Source: Pseudomonas sp. MM223
GTDB taxonomy: Bacteria; Pseudomonadota; Gammaproteobacteria; Pseudomonadales; Pseudomonadaceae
Reading direction: 5' to 3'
Length of the DNA stretch: 64,000 bases
NCBI GenBank assembly: GCA_947090765.1
Contig: OX352322.1
Coordinates: 3,517,501 to 3,581,500, forward strand
The first letter of the stretch is position 1. Each line of letters starts with the position of its first letter. The notes beneath the pieces were generated by a model. The model saw only the letters and a program-made list of their open reading frames with translations. It was not told where the DNA came from and made no database searches. Positions 33,434 through 41,547 of this stretch are shown piece by piece. Position numbers and translations under genes: made by a program.

Positions 33434-34207
33434 TTAGGTCCCTCGGGTGGCTTGGAGTTTTTTGAATGCTTCGGGGTTGTCACGAGCCATCGCAGCGCGT
33501 TCGGTCTCCGTGTACTCACCCCATTTCTTCGTGGCCTTGCCACCGTTGTCGCCGGTCTGCCCGGCACCCTGAGCCCTTGGCCACAGGTGGGTAGCGGTCT
33601 CGCGCAGCGATTCCGCCCATTCGAGGGGAGACAGCGGGGTCTTGCCGTCCTTCCCGTACACGACTTCGCCGGCACGGTCAGTGGCGACAGGCTCGCCGTC
33701 TTCGCTCAGTTTGAAGGTGCCTCGGGCGCGGAGGATGATGTCCTCGGCGGCCTCGGGCAGTGCGCCGGCCTTGATGGCGGCAGCGCGGATGGAATCGGCC
33801 AGCACCTTGTCGCTGTACTTGGCGGCGAAGGCCTCGGCCTTGTCAGCACGCTCGTTGGCGGCCTTGACCTGCTTGTCCAGGTCGGTGCGCAGGCGCTCGG
33901 TGCGGCGGCTGATGACTTCGTCCAGTTTGCCCTCGGCGATCAGCTTGGTCTCTTCGTCCTGGCCGGCCTTGGCCAGCAGGCCCTTGACCGCTTCGATATC
34001 CAGGCCTTCGAACTTGCCTTTGAGGCCGTCCAGCTCGGTCTTGATGGTCTTGTTGGAGTCGATCAACTCCCGGTTCTTGGACTTGAGGCCCGAGACCTCG
34101 CCGTCCAGGAATTTCTGTACCTCGCCGCCCAGTGCCGCCTTCAGCACGGCGGTTTGGGTCTCGTCGAGGGTGAGGCCGTGGGCGGCCGGGTCAAAGTCAA
34201 AAGGCAT
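33434..34207 (-). CDS. phage scaffolding protein
   Basis: 257 residues starting MPFDFDPAAHGLTLDETQTA. Residues 30-150 are long charged coiled coil (KSKNRELIDSNKTIKTELDG and following), the sign of an internal scaffold, and the end is basic (TKKWGEYTETERAAMARDNP). It ends 4 bp before the capsid gene. The start at 34207 is where homology-like sequence begins; an open frame continues upstream without support. Confidence 0.85.
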   Translation of the reverse strand: MPFDFDPAAHGLTLDETQTAVLKAALGGEVQKFLDGEVSGLKSKNRELIDSNKTIKTELDGLKGKFEGLDIEAVKGLLAKAGQDEETKLIAEGKLDEVISRRTERLRTDLDKQVKAANERADKAEAFAAKYSDKVLADSIRAAAIKAGALPEAAEDIILRARGTFKLSEDGEPVATDRAGEVVYGKDGKTPLSPLEWAESLRETATHLWPRAQGAGQTGDNGGKATKKWGEYTETERAAMARDNPEAFKKLQATRGT

Positions 34208-34250
34208 GTGGCTATCCCCTTGGGATTGGTTGGCCCGCCTGGCGGGCAAG

Positions 34251-34273
34251 AAAAAGCCCCGCGATAGCGAGGC
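34251..34273 (-). terminator. intra-operon terminator-like hairpin
   Basis: Minus-strand stem GCCTCGC-TATC-GCGGGGC (one mismatch) followed by TTTTTC, between the head morphogenesis and scaffold genes. A second tight hairpin (GCCCGCC/GGCGGGC, 34233-34247) follows. It may lower or regulate transcription between early and abundant head proteins. Confidence 0.6.
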
Positions 34274-34320
34274 CTGGAATGCGCGCCACAAAAGGGTGGC
34301 CCGAAGTTTCGTGGCGCGGA

Positions 34321-35415
34321 TCAGTTGATCCCTGCCCGCTCGAACGCCAGCGGCTCCAACTCTTTGAGCTGGTCCAGCGTCAGCGGCTTGAAGTTCTTGT
34401 CCAGCTGCAAGCCGGCGAAGCGCTCGGCAGTCAGCCCGCCATCGCGGAACAGCTTGCCGCGCACCGGCCCCAGCGCGGCGTCTTGGAAGGCCGCTGGCTG
34501 CGTTTTGAGCCACTGGTAGTAGCTGAGGCTTGCAGAGACCTGACCGCCGCCATCCGCCCCCACTGCTGCCCTCGTGGAGCCCTGTCCGAACAGCGCCGAC
34601 AACTTCGTGATCGGCGTGATGGTGGTCCGGCAGTGGATGTGAAACGGTGGCACAGGCCCCTTGCCCATCTCGTACTCGCGGCCATCCAGGCTCCGGCACT
34701 GCACGCTGGTCTTCCGGTCCAGGGTGGCGACGATCCGATACCCAGGCACCACCTCAGCATTCGCCTTGAGCGTTTCCATGCGCGCAGTGGTGGCCACATG
34801 CTGGACTGCGGTTTGGACGACAGCCCGGGCACTCCGGTTCGTGACCGCCAGCACGCCATCGGTGAAGTTTTGCGCCGCAGTGCCGCGTATGGCCTGGGTG
34901 ATCTCGGCGTTGGTCTGGCCTTGCACGACCCCCATCCGGATGGCGTTGGTCACCCTGTCCGATTCGGTGCGCGTCCAGCCGTTCAGGAAGGGTTTGAGCA
35001 GCTTGCCGCCATCCACCCCGGCTACCTGCAACGGCTGCGTGTTGATCGCCGCCCGGATCAGGGAATCCGCCGGCATGACCGCGTCGATCAGCAGTGCCTT
35101 TGCCAGACTGCGCCCCTCGAATGCAGCCTCGTACTGGGCAATGTCCACCAGGTCGGACTGCATCCGGTCGCTGAAGGCCTTGTAGATTTCCAGCAGCTTG
35201 CCGCCCACCCGGCCAAGAAACTCCTCAAGCCGGCTGCGGCCGTAGGTAGTCAGTTCCTTGCGGGTGAGCTGCTCACGGACATGGGTATCAGCCCGGCGCA
35301 GGTAGGTCTCAAACTTCCTGACCTCGCCAGCCTTGAGCCGCTCAAGCAGCGCCGAGTGGCGGCTGACCTGCTCCAGCAGCTTCTCGTCGGCCGTTTGCTC
35401 CGGTTTCGTCGCCAT
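34321..35415 (-). CDS. head morphogenesis protein (SPP1 gp7-like)
   Basis: 364 residues starting MATKPEQTADEKLLEQVSRH. The C-terminal half shows the family motif DRKTSVQCRSLDGREYEMGK followed by PPFHIHCRTT, with conserved Cys and His. Proteins of this group are minor head components placed inside with the portal and DNA. It starts 74 bp inside the end of the portal gene in another frame. Confidence 0.87.
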   Translation of the reverse strand: MATKPEQTADEKLLEQVSRHSALLERLKAGEVRKFETYLRRADTHVREQLTRKELTTYGRSRLEEFLGRVGGKLLEIYKAFSDRMQSDLVDIAQYEAAFEGRSLAKALLIDAVMPADSLIRAAINTQPLQVAGVDGGKLLKPFLNGWTRTESDRVTNAIRMGVVQGQTNAEITQAIRGTAAQNFTDGVLAVTNRSARAVVQTAVQHVATTARMETLKANAEVVPGYRIVATLDRKTSVQCRSLDGREYEMGKGPVPPFHIHCRTTITPITKLSALFGQGSTRAAVGADGGGQVSASLSYYQWLKTQPAAFQDAALGPVRGKLFRDGGLTAERFAGLQLDKNFKPLTLDQLKELEPLAFERAGIN

Positions 35416-36793
35416 CTTCTTGGTCCAGGTCAATTCCAGCTGCGCCGCGGTCGTCGCCGATCAGTTCGGCCTCTTCGTCATAGGGGTGCTCGGGCAGCTT
35501 TCCAGTGGTCAGATACTGCCAATACGTCTCGGCACTGATGGTGCCGGCCATGACACTCTTCTGCAGCTCAGCCAGCACCTGTGCGTCCACCACTGGCATC
35601 ACAAATTCCGGCTTGACCTTGAACGCGACTTCGTCCGGGTTGTAGCCCGTCCACTCCGCTGCGTATCGCAGGGCCTGCTCGATGCCGGCCGCCGCGGTGA
35701 TGACAATGCTATGTAGCGTGGCGTGCTGGTCATTCTGGCGTGTCTTGCGGGCCTCGCCCGACTCCGTACCGGAAACGTCCATGACCTTGGCGCCAGCCTC
35801 CAGGGCCGCGTTCTTCTGGTCCTCCATCGCGGTGCGGACGGCCTGGATGCCGGCACCCTGGAACTCGAGGTAGCCGCACGATCCACTTGGGCCAAGGTCC
35901 CAGGCCGCCGATGGGCCGGTTACGCTGAGTTCCACGCTCTCGTCCAGACCAGATACCCACGGCTGTGGATGACTGGTCTGGTGCAGAGCCGTGAAGTAGT
36001 CGGCACTGAGTTGGTAGGACTTCAGCGCGGCCCGGGCCATGGTCAGCAGCGGGACCTCGTCCACGTCCGGCGAGTTGTCGGTCGAGCCGCAGTAAATGAC
36101 CGGGATGTAGCCTAGGCCGCGTACCAGGTTGGCATTGCCGTCGACGACACCCAATGGCCGATCATCCTCTACCAGCTCTCCGGCCTCGTTGCGTACGCCA
36201 GTGCGGCAGACCGTGCCGTCCATGTAGAACTCGCGATAGACCGTCTCGCACTCGTGACTGTAACGGTCCTGCTCCTTGCGCCTGAACTCGCGGAACACCG
36301 ACAGCACCAGGTCCTGGCGACCACCTTGGTCGGCGGTGTCCCAGTTGATGGCGTTGCGCACCGCGTAGGTGGCGAAGTACGGCTGGCCGGCGTCATCGAT
36401 GTTGACCACCAGCGGCACCCGGCCGTGGGAAATGGCCTGGCGCACGATCCGCAGAAACAGCTGGGTGAGGCCAAAGCCATCGGCGGTCGCGTTGTCCTCC
36501 AGCCCCTTCAGGCCGGCTGGCAGCTTCACCTCGGGAATCAACCGCGAGACCAGGCCCATCATCGAGCGCAGCGAATCCCGCACCCAGTGTTCGTACTGGG
36601 CCCGGGCGGTGTAGTTCTGGTAAAGGTAGGCATTGCCGGCGCCGTCTAGCTTCTCAGCCTCGACCATGCCGCTGGGCTTGGGCAGGTTGCGCGGGCTGCG
36701 CTTGATGGCGCCCTCGCCCTCCAGAGCGTCGTCCATCATCCGCCACTCTTCGATGTGAGCGTCGTAGTCTGGGTTAGTGGATTGAACAGGCAT
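35342..36793 (-). CDS. portal protein (DUF4055 type)
   Basis: 483 residues starting MPVQSTNPDYDAHIEEWRMM. The N-terminal LYQNYTARAQYEHWVRDSLR and the middle GYIPVIYCGSTDNSPDVDEV match the DUF4055 portal group. It lies between TerL and the head morphogenesis gene, the standard portal position. The ring of twelve forms the DNA entry channel and the terminase dock. The last 70 bp overlap the next gene. Confidence 0.87.
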   Translation of the reverse strand: MPVQSTNPDYDAHIEEWRMMDDALEGEGAIKRSPRNLPKPSGMVEAEKLDGAGNAYLYQNYTARAQYEHWVRDSLRSMMGLVSRLIPEVKLPAGLKGLEDNATADGFGLTQLFLRIVRQAISHGRVPLVVNIDDAGQPYFATYAVRNAINWDTADQGGRQDLVLSVFREFRRKEQDRYSHECETVYREFYMDGTVCRTGVRNEAGELVEDDRPLGVVDGNANLVRGLGYIPVIYCGSTDNSPDVDEVPLLTMARAALKSYQLSADYFTALHQTSHPQPWVSGLDESVELSVTGPSAAWDLGPSGSCGYLEFQGAGIQAVRTAMEDQKNAALEAGAKVMDVSGTESGEARKTRQNDQHATLHSIVITAAAGIEQALRYAAEWTGYNPDEVAFKVKPEFVMPVVDAQVLAELQKSVMAGTISAETYWQYLTTGKLPEHPYDEEAELIGDDRGAAGIDLDQEDGDETGANGRREAAGAGQPPLGAA

Positions 36794-38283
36794 TACGCCA
36801 AACCTCCGATGCGGCGGACACCGCCTGTGCGTTTACGTCGCGCCATGGCAACGGCGAAATAGCGGAACCCGTCAGCCGGGTGGGATGACCAGTCATGGAG
36901 CGGCTTGTCCTTCCAGCACCCACGCTTGTCGTCCCACTCCTTGCGGTAGCTTTCCAGGGCGGTGATCCCCTCGCCGCACTTGGCCTCATCAAAGGCGCAG
37001 TTGGGCAGGATCTCCCGCGCCTGCTCGATGCCTTCGTCCACGCCAAGCTTGGGGACGACCTGGAAGGTCATGCGGTACTTCTCTCCGTCGATCTCGTAGC
37101 CCTCTCGCGCGAGTTCGCGCCGGGTCTTGCCGTCGCTACCAAATTCGCGGTTGTCGATGTCGTGGGGGCCCCAGTGCTCGCCATAGGTGTAGCCGCGATC
37201 CTTGAGCACCTTCATGTAGTGCCGCAGGCCCTCGCCGCTGTTCTGGTAGAAGTCGATGACGTGGTACTCATCGCCCACAATTCGGACGAACCAGATGGCT
37301 GTGGAATCGCCCACGCCAATGTCCCAGAACGTGTGCACCGGTAGGTGGCTGTTGTCTGGAAGCTTGCCGATGCGCTGGGCGGCGTAGAGCTTGGTGAACT
37401 GCTTGGCGTAGTAGGCGCCCTCGATCGTCTGCTGGAATGCTTCAGCCGGGATCGACGGGTACTCGCGCCTCATGTCGTCGCCGAGGGTCTTTTCCTTGGC
37501 GGTGTACCAGGCGCGCTGGCCAGGGTTGGTGACGATGCCGTTCTTGGCGGTCAGGTCGTCGAAGTACTTGGTCAGGCGGTCGGGAATGACCACGCCGGCC
37601 GGGTCCAGCCAGTACAGCGGGTTGCGCCACCAACTGAAGAAGAAGAACTTCCAGTCCAACAGGCCCAGGGGCACGCCGGCTAGCTGCTGCTTCTCAGCGC
37701 TCTGCGAGTAATCGAAGAAGTAGCCCGACCGCCCCTCCGCCGTCGATTCGATCGTGACGAAACACTCTGCGGCGACAGCCTCAAAGGCGCCGGTGACGAT
37801 CTCTCGGGCTTTGTGCGGAAACTTAGCGCAGATCTTCCCGAACTCGGATACGTGCAGATACCGAAGAGTCCCGCCCCGAAAGGATGTGGACACGTAGAGC
37901 GATCCGCCTTTGCTGAACACAAGCTCACCAGCAGCATCGTTGCGAGCAGGGTTAGCAGCGCGTATTTCCTTTGGAAGGTTGTCGTACGCATACTTGACCT
38001 TCTCTCGGAATAGCCGCTTGGCGTCATTCAGCGTGTGGGCGATCAGGGCGCACTTTGCGGCCTCGAACAGTGCGGCATCCAGCTGGACGATGCAGACCAA
38101 CGTGGTGAAGCCCAACTGTCGGGCCTTGAGGATGATGTTCCGGGTGTGCATCCCCTGGAAGTAGTCGATCTGCTCCTGCGTCATCCGGAAGCGGACCTTC
38201 TTGCCCTGCTTGTCCGTGATGAAGTACAGGTTGTTCAGCCGCCAGAACCGGTCCCGGAGCAGTTTCATGTGCTCGGGCTTCAT
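36793..38283 (-). CDS. terminase large subunit
   Basis: 496 residues with the packaging ATPase and nuclease domains. The ATP-binding lysine region is ILKARQLGFTT near residue 51, Walker B-like LHVSEFGKI near 143, and coupling motif FVTIESTAEGRSGYFF. The RNase H-like nuclease half contains FWDIGVGDSTAIWF (first Asp) and the terminal HPADGFRYFAVA. It cuts concatemeric DNA and pumps it through the portal. It overlaps the portal gene by one base. Confidence 0.93.
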   Translation of the reverse strand: MKPEHMKLLRDRFWRLNNLYFITDKQGKKVRFRMTQEQIDYFQGMHTRNIILKARQLGFTTLVCIVQLDAALFEAAKCALIAHTLNDAKRLFREKVKYAYDNLPKEIRAANPARNDAAGELVFSKGGSLYVSTSFRGGTLRYLHVSEFGKICAKFPHKAREIVTGAFEAVAAECFVTIESTAEGRSGYFFDYSQSAEKQQLAGVPLGLLDWKFFFFSWWRNPLYWLDPAGVVIPDRLTKYFDDLTAKNGIVTNPGQRAWYTAKEKTLGDDMRREYPSIPAEAFQQTIEGAYYAKQFTKLYAAQRIGKLPDNSHLPVHTFWDIGVGDSTAIWFVRIVGDEYHVIDFYQNSGEGLRHYMKVLKDRGYTYGEHWGPHDIDNREFGSDGKTRRELAREGYEIDGEKYRMTFQVVPKLGVDEGIEQAREILPNCAFDEAKCGEGITALESYRKEWDDKRGCWKDKPLHDWSSHPADGFRYFAVAMARRKRTGGVRRIGGLA

Positions 38284-38285
38284 GG

Positions 38286-38885
38286 TCAGGCATCCTTCGA
38301 TAGTTCATCCATCAGCTGCGACAGCTCGTCGGCGTCTTTCGACTGCTCCTTGTCGTCCAGGCCGAATGCGGTGCGCTCAAGCACCTGAAGGTTTTTCATA
38401 GCCGAGGACAGCTGAAAAAGGGTCTTGGCATTGCTGGGAAGACTCACCGCTCCGAGCATCGCGCTACGGCGGAAGCCGCTCTGGTCATCAGCAGTATCAC
38501 GCTCAATCTCTTCTTCGATCTCTTCGCGATGCTTGATGGTCGTCATCAGATCATCCATCAGCAGGTTCGCAAGGCTAGTGGCCTTTCGAATGTCGCGCCG
38601 GTGACTGCGAACCACCTGGGCGCCTTCTTCTGCGGCCTCCTCGATGATTTCTGCATCAGGTTCGCAGTTCGCGCCTTGGTGGTTGCGAACCTCTCCGCGA
38701 ACCAGCTTGCTGCGAACCTCTTTACGCACCTGGTCCGACAGATCTCGAGCCCAGTTTAGCGCCTTGGCTTTTTTGCGAATCGCTGTGTCACTGACGCCAA
38801 ATCGCTCGGCGATGGTACGGATGGAAAGCGCCCCGGCCCGGTAGGCTCGTTCGATCGCCTCCCAGTCGGGTTGCTTGGTGCTCAT
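38286..38885 (-). CDS. terminase small subunit
   Basis: 199 residues starting MSTKQPDWEAIERAYRAGAL. The N-terminal helix-turn-helix IRTIAERFGVSDTAIRKKAK is the DNA-recognition domain, followed by long helices for ring assembly. It ends 2 bp before TerL. It recognises phage DNA for packaging. Confidence 0.9.
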   Translation of the reverse strand: MSTKQPDWEAIERAYRAGALSIRTIAERFGVSDTAIRKKAKALNWARDLSDQVRKEVRSKLVRGEVRNHQGANCEPDAEIIEEAAEEGAQVVRSHRRDIRKATSLANLLMDDLMTTIKHREEIEEEIERDTADDQSGFRRSAMLGAVSLPSNAKTLFQLSSAMKNLQVLERTAFGLDDKEQSKDADELSQLMDELSKDA

Positions 38886-38894
38886 GGTGAATCC

Positions 38895-39329
38895 TTATTG
38901 GTCGCGGTCGACTCGAACTGTCCGAACCCTGCCGCCAGTGCTGGTATCGCGCCTTGCAGCCATCTCGACGGCCTTCTCGGCAGATGCGCCCATATCCATC
39001 GCAGCGAATGCGTATGGCGTGCCGCTGCCGATGGCGTACGGACGATCAGGCTTGATTGGCGACTTCCACAGACCGGTATCGTCATCCACCGCCACCATCA
39101 TCAGCTTGCCGGCATCCACGACGATTGCAGATGCGTCGACCTTCCCGGATGGAGCAGTGCCGAAGTAGGCCCCAACCAATGCGTCATAGTCACAAAGGGC
39201 GCCCGACATGAAGAACTTCACGCCGTCGCGCTCAATGCACTTGTCGCAGTCGTCGTCGGTGATGAGGTCGCCTCGGGTGACGCGGGAGTCGTAGGCGATC
39301 ACGCCGTCCTTGTAGGCGATGGTGGTCAT
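38895..39329 (-). CDS. HslV/proteasome-like Ntn-hydrolase
   Basis: 144 residues starting MTTIAYKDGVIAYDSRVTRG. Removal of Met leaves Thr-1, and TTIAYKDG...AYDSR matches the HslV/proteasome beta start (TTI...GD), with Asp at the active-site position. The Gly-rich SGTPYAFAAMDMGASAEKA fits the same fold. Similar genes occur beside terminase genes in several siphoviruses; a role in prohead protein turnover is possible but unproven. It lies 10 bp upstream of terS and is coupled to a tiny membrane protein before it. Confidence 0.8.
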   Translation of the reverse strand: MTTIAYKDGVIAYDSRVTRGDLITDDDCDKCIERDGVKFFMSGALCDYDALVGAYFGTAPSGKVDASAIVVDAGKLMMVAVDDDTGLWKSPIKPDRPYAIGSGTPYAFAAMDMGASAEKAVEMAARRDTSTGGRVRTVRVDRDQ

Positions 39330-39451
39330 GCCAGCACCACGCGGAAATGCGAGAAGACCCAGATCAGGCCTTCAATGAATGCCCAGCCGGCTACGGCACA
39401 AATCAGGCCCAGCATGATGAAAGCGCCGGTCATGTCAGGAAGCTGGCCCAT
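39326..39451 (-). CDS. 41-residue membrane protein
   Basis: ATG at 39451 with GGAG 8 bp upstream, product MGQLPDMTGAFIMLGLICAV and one hydrophobic helix, ending ATGA on the start of the HslV-like gene. The gene is short but the ribosome site and coupling support it. It belongs to the holin-like gene group and might modulate lysis; no family known. Confidence 0.55.
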   Translation of the reverse strand: MGQLPDMTGAFIMLGLICAVAGWAFIEGLIWVFSHFRVVLA

Positions 39452-39505
39452 CTGGGAATCTCCATGGTGGCGCCACGAAACGGCGCATCTAGATTTTGTG
39501 GCGCC

Positions 39506-39775
39506 CTACCCCGGCTGGAACACATGACCGCGCCGGGCGACCGCATACAGGACAATCCCCAGCTTGAGGATCACGCCGTACAGGGTGGGCACATGGCCGC
39601 TCATGGCAAGGACGAACGAGCCAAACGCACCGATGGCCACCAGGTAGAACGCGACGGCCAGCAATGGGTAATCCATCGGGCGTATCCGGCGCAGGTAGTC
39701 GCACGCAGCAATCACCACCAGCACGCTCAGGAAGGCATTGGCGCCGATCAGGGTTGAAATCAGGGTCGAGCTCAT
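39506..39775 (-). CDS. small membrane protein, putative holin or antiholin
   Basis: 89 residues starting MSSTLISTLIGANAFLSVLV with three hydrophobic segments (about 8-26, 35-55, 62-80). The start overlaps the stop of the gene before it. Paired small membrane proteins upstream of terminase are a common holin position in Pseudomonas lambdoid phages. It could be the second member of a holin/antiholin pair. Confidence 0.6.
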   Translation of the reverse strand: MSSTLISTLIGANAFLSVLVVIAACDYLRRIRPMDYPLLAVAFYLVAIGAFGSFVLAMSGHVPTLYGVILKLGIVLYAVARRGHVFQPG

Positions 39776-40086
39776 CAGGTAGCTCCTTTGGCTCCGAACG
39801 ACCCAACCAGCGACTTCAGCACCGGGATGATGTTCATTGCCAGAAGGCCTATCAGAAAGGCCACGCCGTATTGGGTTTCTCCGCTGGTGCCAAGGCTGAA
39901 GTAGCTGATGGCTAGCGGGGTGCAGAAGACTGCCGAAGCGAAGCCGGTGAAGAAGGCGGCGACCGCCTGACCGCGGGTGAGACCCCGCAGGAAGGTCAGC
40001 GAGAGGATCGCTCCTGCGAAGCCGCCAATGATCACGCCGTACTTCACCAGCAGGACGCCGGCAGTCGTGCTTGCTGGTTCGGCCAT
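39775..40086 (-). CDS. putative holin
   Basis: 103 residues starting MAEPASTTAGVLLVKYGVII, with three hydrophobic segments and a short polar C-terminus (VGSFGAKGAT). Size, topology and position after the Q-like gene fit a class I holin. The endolysin and spanins are about 29 kb away at the other end of the late operon, so lysis genes are split. Assigned from topology. Confidence 0.65.
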   Translation of the reverse strand: MAEPASTTAGVLLVKYGVIIGGFAGAILSLTFLRGLTRGQAVAAFFTGFASAVFCTPLAISYFSLGTSGETQYGVAFLIGLLAMNIIPVLKSLVGSFGAKGAT

Positions 40087-40211
40087 GAGTGGTTCCTAGA
40101 AGAAAAGGCCCGATTGAGGCCCTGATAAGGGCTCGGGCAAGTGCGAGGAGAAGAAAAAGATGGCCTCATGCTATCGTCGCAATCCCTACAACCGCGACAC
40201 AGGATGGAACC

Positions 40212-40511
40212 ATGGCAAGCTTTATCGTCACCTTTAAATTCAAGTCTGATGACACGCGCAGCGAGCGGTACGACTCGTTCGTCAAGAAAATTAACGAGCT
40301 AACTGGCTATAGCCATTGGGACGAAACGACATCGTTCTACTGCTTCGAACTTGATATGACTGCCGAAGCTCTTTGCTCAGCTTTGTATCTCTACAGCGAA
40401 TTCAATGCCACAAAGGACATCATGGTCGTGATCGATGTTACGAACAGGCAGAAAGCTACCAAGGGCTCACTTCAGTGGCCAACATTGCTTGATTCATACC
40501 TTGGGTTCTGA
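40212..40511 (+). CDS. moron with a Cas2/GhoS-like small-fold pattern
   Basis: 99 residues starting MASFIVTFKFKSDDTRSERY, with AGGATGGA before the ATG. It reads against the surrounding late genes and is lower in G+C. The order of an N-terminal strand (SFIVTFKF), helix (YDSFVKKINEL), strand with TTSFYCFEL, helix and strand (KDIMVVIDV) resembles the ferredoxin-like fold of Cas2, VapD and GhoS. That is a fold guess by eye and no catalytic residue is identified. It overlaps the end of the next leftward gene by 18 bp. Confidence 0.6.
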   Translation: MASFIVTFKFKSDDTRSERYDSFVKKINELTGYSHWDETTSFYCFELDMTAEALCSALYLYSEFNATKDIMVVIDVTNRQKATKGSLQWPTLLDSYLGF

Positions 40512-40715
40512 CTGCTGACCCGGGGAGTTCAAGATCTGCGACTCCAACTGGGTCACGCGGGCTTCGTAGCGCTCAAGCGTTTCCTGGTTGGATCGCAGCG
40601 CATCAGCAAGCTGTTTCTCACGAGCAGCAGCGTCAGCGTGGAGCTTGGCCACCTCGGCTAGCTTGTGCTCTTGCGCAATTACCGACTCAACAGCTTGGCG
40701 GTATGAGCTCTTCAT
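40494..40715 (-). CDS. coiled-coil phage protein
   Basis: 73 residues starting MKSSYRQAVESVIAQEHKLA, with GGAG 6 bp before the ATG. The whole protein is charged heptad-like helix. It lies just downstream of the terminator following the Q-position gene, so it is the first gene of the late transcript. Function unknown. Confidence 0.6.
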   Translation of the reverse strand: MKSSYRQAVESVIAQEHKLAEVAKLHADAAAREKQLADALRSNQETLERYEARVTQLESQILNSPGQQSEPKV

Positions 40716-40732
40716 GCTGATCTCCAGATACG

Positions 40733-40761
40733 AAAAAGCCCAGCTCAATGGCCGGGCTTTT
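40733..40761. terminator. terminator at the head of the late region
   Basis: AAAAAGCCC and GGGCTTTTT form a 9-bp stem around a 10-base spacer; either strand has a T run. On the minus strand it lies after the Q-position gene and before all late genes, the place of lambda tR'. Late expression would need antitermination past it. Confidence 0.75.
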
Positions 40762-40837
40762 TGGCGGTGTTTGCCAAAGGCAAAACTCTAACAATGGACA
40801 AATAGTGCCATCACGCGTGCGGGAACGCAATAGGCCC

Positions 40838-41428
40838 TCAAGCGGCCTCCTTCATTTCGTAGATTGCGGCTGCAACCGGCGATAGCGCGCGCTTGTCCAG
40901 GTCCTCGCAAACCTCGAAGCAGATCTGCACGAATGGCTCCCAGTCCCTGGACCAGGCACATGAGGGAAGCGTTACGCCGTACACATCGTCGATCCAGCGC
41001 TTGAACCATTCCGGGCTTTCAAACGGGTCCTGTGCCGATGACTGCCCGCCCTGATGCATGCGGCGGTACCGGAACATCACGCCCTTGGCCACGTACTCGC
41101 AACGTTCGCGCTTGGCAGCGGTCATCCGACCGGACCTAGCCATGGCCATCGAGAAAACGCATTCCTCGGCCACCTCGAGCTCGTTGTCGCCGCTCTGCGG
41201 GGCGTACATGAAGTTTCCGAAGGCGCGCAGACTGCCGGGCAGCTTGAAGATTGCCGCCTGCACACCACCGGCCAGGGCCTGGTGCACGGCATGGCTCGCC
41301 TTCCGCTGCTTCTCCGTGGTCTGGACCATGGTGCCCAACAGGCCCAGCTGTTCGATGAATGCACCCTGGCTGTCCCACGCCGTGTAGAGGCAGTCATGCC
41401 ACGCTTGGCGCGCGCTGTTCAGTTGCAT
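40838..41428 (-). CDS. late-gene regulator candidate (Q position)
   Basis: 196 residues starting MQLNSARQAWHDCLYTAWDS. It is helical with a cluster EWFKRWIDDVYGVTLPSCAW near the C-terminus. No motif I can tie firmly to a known Q family. It is the last gene of the nin-like block, and a terminator plus the late operon follow at once, which is the position of the lambda antiterminator. The role is therefore inferred from context only. Confidence 0.5.
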   Translation of the reverse strand: MQLNSARQAWHDCLYTAWDSQGAFIEQLGLLGTMVQTTEKQRKASHAVHQALAGGVQAAIFKLPGSLRAFGNFMYAPQSGDNELEVAEECVFSMAMARSGRMTAAKRERCEYVAKGVMFRYRRMHQGGQSSAQDPFESPEWFKRWIDDVYGVTLPSCAWSRDWEPFVQICFEVCEDLDKRALSPVAAAIYEMKEAA

Positions 41429-41547
41429 GGACCGTTCTCCTTCTTGCGGCGGGTTTCAATGCCCTTGGCGCGCACTACGCACCAGGTGGAAGCGATGGTC
41501 ATGGCCAGCAGCAGCGCGCCGCCGGTATCTGCGATAGTCCAGGTCAT
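41419..41547 (-). CDS. 42-residue membrane protein
   Basis: ATG at 41547 overlaps the ninG stop (ATGA) and its own end overlaps the next start. The product MTWTIADTGGALLLAMTIAS has one membrane helix and a basic tail (RRKKENG). Coupling at both ends supports it as real. Function unknown. Confidence 0.55.
   Translation of the reverse strand: MTWTIADTGGALLLAMTIASTWCVVRAKGIETRRKKENGPCN

Noticed and set aside
32447..34267. 606-codon open frame on the plus strand
   Set aside because: It lies opposite the capsid and scaffold genes, which have clear family features; long antisense frames are expected in G+C-rich coding DNA. No ribosome site or motif supports it.
34279..35538. 419-codon plus-strand frame
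   Set aside because: Antisense to the head morphogenesis and portal genes; composition is that of a mirror frame.
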